Shown: positions 22,686-24,551 of the stretch, in pieces
Layout: every line of letters starts with the position of its first letter
How positions within the stretch are numbered: the stretch's first letter is position 1
NCBI GenBank assembly: GCA_964636945.1
Contig: CAZWVH010000043.1
Span: 1-24,551, forward strand
Source of the DNA: CAZADA01 sp964636945
GTDB taxonomy: Bacteria; Pseudomonadota; Alphaproteobacteria; Caulobacterales; Maricaulaceae
Direction: 5' to 3'
Length of the DNA: 24,551 nt
Notes under the pieces: model-generated
The model's database searches: none
What the model was told of the DNA's origin: nothing
The model's input: only the letters and a program-made list of their open reading frames with translations
Position numbers and translations under genes: made by a program

Positions 22686-22728
22686 GTCCACATTGCTTGG
22701 TCCAAAGTTTTGGACTAAGTTGGACCAA
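22686..22728. promoter_or_regulatory. Phased TTGGAC operator of the toxin-antitoxin pair
   Basis: Half sites GTCCAC (22686), GTCCAA (22700-22705), TTGGAC (22710-22715) and TTGGAC (22720-22725). The last three starts are exactly 10 bp apart, one helical turn. They form a perfect dyad TCCAAA-GT-TTTGGA (22701-22714) and a perfect wider inverted repeat TTGGTCCAA (22697-22705)/TTGGACCAA (22720-22728), the latter touching the antitoxin ATG. This is what is expected of cooperative autorepression by a Phd/YefM antitoxin. Confidence 0.65.
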
Positions 22729-22994
22729 TGACGATCCAAATGAACATCGCCGAGGCCAAGGCCAAATTATCCGCACTGGTGGAGGCCGCGCTGCGTGGGG
22801 AAGAGGTGATCATCGCCAAGGCTGGCAAGCCAGTGGCGCGGATCAGCCCGGTGGCGGCGCCTGACAAGCCCAAACGCAAGCTGGGAATTTTGAAGGAGTA
22901 TGGACGGGTCGGTTACACGCCTTACGAAGCGTTCGCGCCCGATCCTGAGGATGCAGTTGAAAGCCCGCTTTTTCCCGATGATCCAAGGTCGTGA
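22728..22994 (+). CDS. Type II antitoxin, Phd/YefM family
   Basis: Antitoxin of 88 residues. The N-terminal half is a DNA-binding Phd/YefM domain (MNIAEAKAKLSALVEAALRGEEVIIAKAGKPVARISPV), shown here by the landmarks IAEAKAKLS, GEEVIIAKAGKPVARI. The C-terminal half (LGILKEYGRVGYTPYEAF, then an acidic tail) is the flexible toxin-neutralising part. The start is ATG 22728, with an in-frame ATG at 22740 that fits family N-termini as well; no strong ribosome binding site precedes either. The stop TGA overlaps the GTG of the toxin frame (GTGA), the standard coupled arrangement. Upstream repeats look like its operator. The frame itself is intact, even though the toxin frame has an early stop. Confidence 0.88.
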   Translation: MTIQMNIAEAKAKLSALVEAALRGEEVIIAKAGKPVARISPVAAPDKPKRKLGILKEYGRVGYTPYEAFAPDPEDAVESPLFPDDPRS

Positions 22995-23371
22995 GAGAGT
23001 AACTTCTGGATACGCACACCTTTTTGTGGGTTCTAGAGGACGCGCCGCTGCTGTCCGCGCAAGCGAAATCGATAGTGATTGAGCGGGCCAATTGTTGCTT
23101 TGTCAGTCCGGTCAGCGCCTATGAGATTGCCTTCAAAGCGCAGCTCGGCCGCCTCGAGCCACTGGAGGCGCCGTTTGCCGTGATCGTGAATCAACTGGAG
23201 CTGAGGGAGCTCCATGTTGAAGGAGGACATGCCGAACGCGCGGGGCAGCTTCCTCTTATGCACCGCGATCCCTTCGACCGGCTGTTGGCCGCCCAGGCCA
23301 TGGTGGAAGATCTGACTGTGGTCACCCGCGATCCGGCCATCGCCGCGCTCGGTGCGCCAGTGGCGTGGTGA
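22991..23371 (+). pseudogene. PIN-domain (VapC-like) toxin with a TAA at codon 4
   Basis: The frame overlapping the antitoxin stop reads GTG AGA GAG TAA and then CTT CTG GAT ACG CAC, i.e. MRE-stop-LLDTHTFLWVLEDAPLLS. LLDTHTFLW is the PIN N-terminus with the first catalytic Asp. The rest is intact and typical: VSPVSAYEIAFKAQLGRL (Glu), LPLMHRDPFDRLLAAQA (Asp pair), VVTRDPAIAALG. PIN toxins of this kind are RNases. The TAA (23000-23002) differs by one base from the Leu codon TTA expected there. Without rescue, translation could begin at CTG 23006 (GAGAG 6 nt before it), giving M-D-T-H and keeping the Asp. It could also begin at TTG 23024, which would lose it. So the toxin is either dead, weakly made from a rare start, or misread. 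Confidence 0.72.
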
Positions 23372-23405
23372 CATTCTCATGGCCCGCCAGCTTGGGCCGC
23401 CACTA

Positions 23406-23954
23406 TCACAAGGAATGGCTGAACAACAGCGGCTCGGTCTGAAATCCCAGCTCGCGCGCGCGCTCCAGCGCCGGGGTCAAGCGCGCTTGCGCAATGTCGG
23501 GATCGCGGGCGAGCACCCATAAATACTTGCCGTCCGGGTCGCCCACCAGCGCCACCGAATAATCCTGCGCCAGATAAAAGATCCAATAGTCGCCTTCCGC
23601 AAACGGGATCCATCCCGGCGCGAACCGCACTTTGAGCTTGGATCCGTTTGAGCCCTCCACCACGCTGGCTACGCCTTCGGCTTGGTCTTGTTCCCCAGTC
23701 TCCACCAGGCGGCAAGTGTTCACCACCCTGATCGAGCCGTCGTCCAGCGGCGTGTACTGCGCCGTGGTGGCGCCGCAGCCGCGCTGAAACGAATTGGGAT
23801 AGCGGGCGATCTCGTGCCACAGGCCGGCATAGCGCTCAATGTCAACGGCGCTCACCGTGGGCGGGGTGTCGGATGCGGACCGGTAGTCGGGTTGGCTCGA
23901 ACACGCGGCGAGGAGGAGCGACACAATACACGGAACGGCAAGGATTTGGCGCAA
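23406..23954 (-). CDS. blc: Outer-membrane lipocalin lipoprotein (Blc-like)
   Basis: Bacterial lipocalin of about 182 residues, in the family an outer-membrane lipoprotein binding lysophospholipids or fatty acids and expressed under envelope stress. It has a lipoprotein signal peptide (RQILAVPCIVSLLLAAC, lipobox LAAC), and the first lipocalin motif YAGLWHEIARYPNSFQRGC. There follow TTAQYTPLDDGSIRVVNTC, LKVRFAPGW and DYSVALVGDPDGKYLWVLARDPDI, closely tracking E. coli Blc. The TTG at 23954 is preferred: GGGGAA is 6 nt upstream and it gives a compact signal peptide. An ATG at 23984 would add ten polar residues. It lies 95 nt after atpD on the same strand and converges with the toxin gene. Confidence 0.9.
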   Translation of the reverse strand: MRQILAVPCIVSLLLAACSSQPDYRSASDTPPTVSAVDIERYAGLWHEIARYPNSFQRGCGATTAQYTPLDDGSIRVVNTCRLVETGEQDQAEGVASVVEGSNGSKLKVRFAPGWIPFAEGDYWIFYLAQDYSVALVGDPDGKYLWVLARDPDIAQARLTPALERARELGFQTEPLLFSHSL

Positions 23955-24049
23955 GATCAATTCCCCATTTCGCGAGCCTGTCATACCGGCCGGCTCATTG
24001 ACCAAATATGCCAACGCCGCAAGGAAGCCATCGTTCCCGTCGGAAAGAC

Positions 24050-24551
24050 TTACGCCGCTTCCAGCGCCATTTGCTTCGCTTTCTCAATGGCTTCGTCGAT
24101 GCCGCCCACCATGTAGAAAGCCGGTTCAGGCAGATCGTCGAACTCGCCATCGCACAGGCGCTTAAAGCTGGAGACGGTGTCCTTGACGTCGACCAGCTTG
24201 CCTTCCAGGCCGGTGAACTGGGTGGCCACGAAGAAGGGCTGGGACAGAAAGCGCTCGATCTTGCGCGCGCGCGCCACGGTGAGCTTGTCTTCCTCGGACA
24301 GCTCGTCCATGCCCAAAATCGCGATAATGTCTTGCAGGGCTTTGTAGCGCTGCAGGATTTCCTGCACGCGGCGAGCGGTTTGGTAGTGTTCCTCGCCCAC
24401 AACGCGCGGCTCCAAGATCCGTGAGGTGGAGTCCAGCGGGTCCACGGCGGGGTAAATGCCCTTCTCGGAAATGGCGCGGGTGAGCACGGTGGTCGCGTCC
24501 AAGTGCGAGAACGAGGTCGCCGGCGCGGGGTCGGTGAAGTCGTCGGCCGGC
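24050..24551 (-). CDS. atpD: ATP synthase F1 subunit beta, C-terminal part
   Basis: Catalytic beta subunit of F1; only the last 167 residues are inside the window, the 5' part lying beyond the right edge. Diagnostic stretches are ADDFTDPAPATSFSHLDATTVL, SEKGIYPAVDPLDSTSR, VQEILQRYKALQDIIAILGMDELSEEDK and ARKIERFLSQPFFVATQFTG (named by landmarks YPAVDPLDSTSR, DELSEEDK, FLSQPF), with the C-terminal VGGIDEAIEKAKQM. The nucleotide-binding P-loop is not in view. No clear hairpin terminator follows the stop, so transcription may continue into the lipocalin gene. Confidence 0.98.
   Translation of the reverse strand, partial: PADDFTDPAPATSFSHLDATTVLTRAISEKGIYPAVDPLDSTSRILEPRVVGEEHYQTARRVQEILQRYKALQDIIAILGMDELSEEDKLTVARARKIERFLSQPFFVATQFTGLEGKLVDVKDTVSSFKRLCDGEFDDLPEPAFYMVGGIDEAIEKAKQMALEAA

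Overview
This looks like a chromosomal stretch of a GC-rich alphaproteobacterium, most likely from the Caulobacterales/Hyphomonadaceae/Maricaulales side. The evidence is the rsfS-rlmH-envC-ctpA-rppH order, a divergent ScfR-type regulator/isocitrate lyase pair, an UrcA-family protein, a TonB receptor of alphaproteobacterial style, and close similarity of the core proteins to alphaproteobacterial homologues. There is no rRNA, CRISPR array, insertion sequence or phage module. Family assignments were made by reading motifs; no database search was run.

Layout. (1) 1-5.8 kb: a fatty-acyl and lysine-degradation style block. It has glutaryl-CoA dehydrogenase (cut by the left edge) and a long-chain acyl-CoA ligase with an odd low-complexity N-terminus, both leftward, then a rightward TonB-dependent receptor ending in a clear terminator. 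(2) 5.8-8.2 kb: an UrcA-like secreted protein divergent from a TetR regulator of the LmrA/YxaF type with two operator-like boxes between them, a lipoprotein Cu/Zn superoxide dismutase with a changed zinc ligand, and an RraA-fold protein. (3) 8.3-11.6 kb: isocitrate lyase divergent from its probable ScfR/RamB-type regulator, then a small lipoprotein followed by a 14-bp minisatellite. (4) 11.7-17.0 kb: an accessory block with a DUF2235 hydrolase broken by an in-frame amber codon, a family 2 glycosyltransferase, a Wzx-type flippase and a VanZ-LamG membrane protein, probably for surface polysaccharide. (5) 17.2-21.5 kb: tRNA-Leu(CAA), then a rightward conserved cluster for ribosome and envelope housekeeping (rsfS, rlmH, envC-like, ctpA, rppH). 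(6) 21.5-24.55 kb: the end of the ATP synthase operon. The atpD C-terminus lies at the right edge, but atpC is about 2.1 kb further on. A lipocalin, an opposite-strand Phd/PIN toxin-antitoxin pair and a PH-domain membrane protein lie between them.

How it fits together. acyl-CoA ligase, glutaryl-CoA dehydrogenase and isocitrate lyase with an acyl-CoA-sensing regulator suggest growth on fatty acids or other acetyl-CoA-yielding substrates. The TonB receptor could bring in a ligand for this, but the sequence does not show which.

Most notable. I did not find a convincing wholly new system. The best leads are: a TetR regulator whose subfamily and operator both match the Gram-positive LmrA/YxaF pair; a toxin gene with a stop at codon 4 beside an intact antitoxin and a phased operator; an interrupted F1 operon; an extracytoplasmic Cu/Zn SOD with Asn at the usual zinc-ligand Asp; and several in-frame stops (TAG, TAA, TAA) in otherwise coding-looking reading frames.
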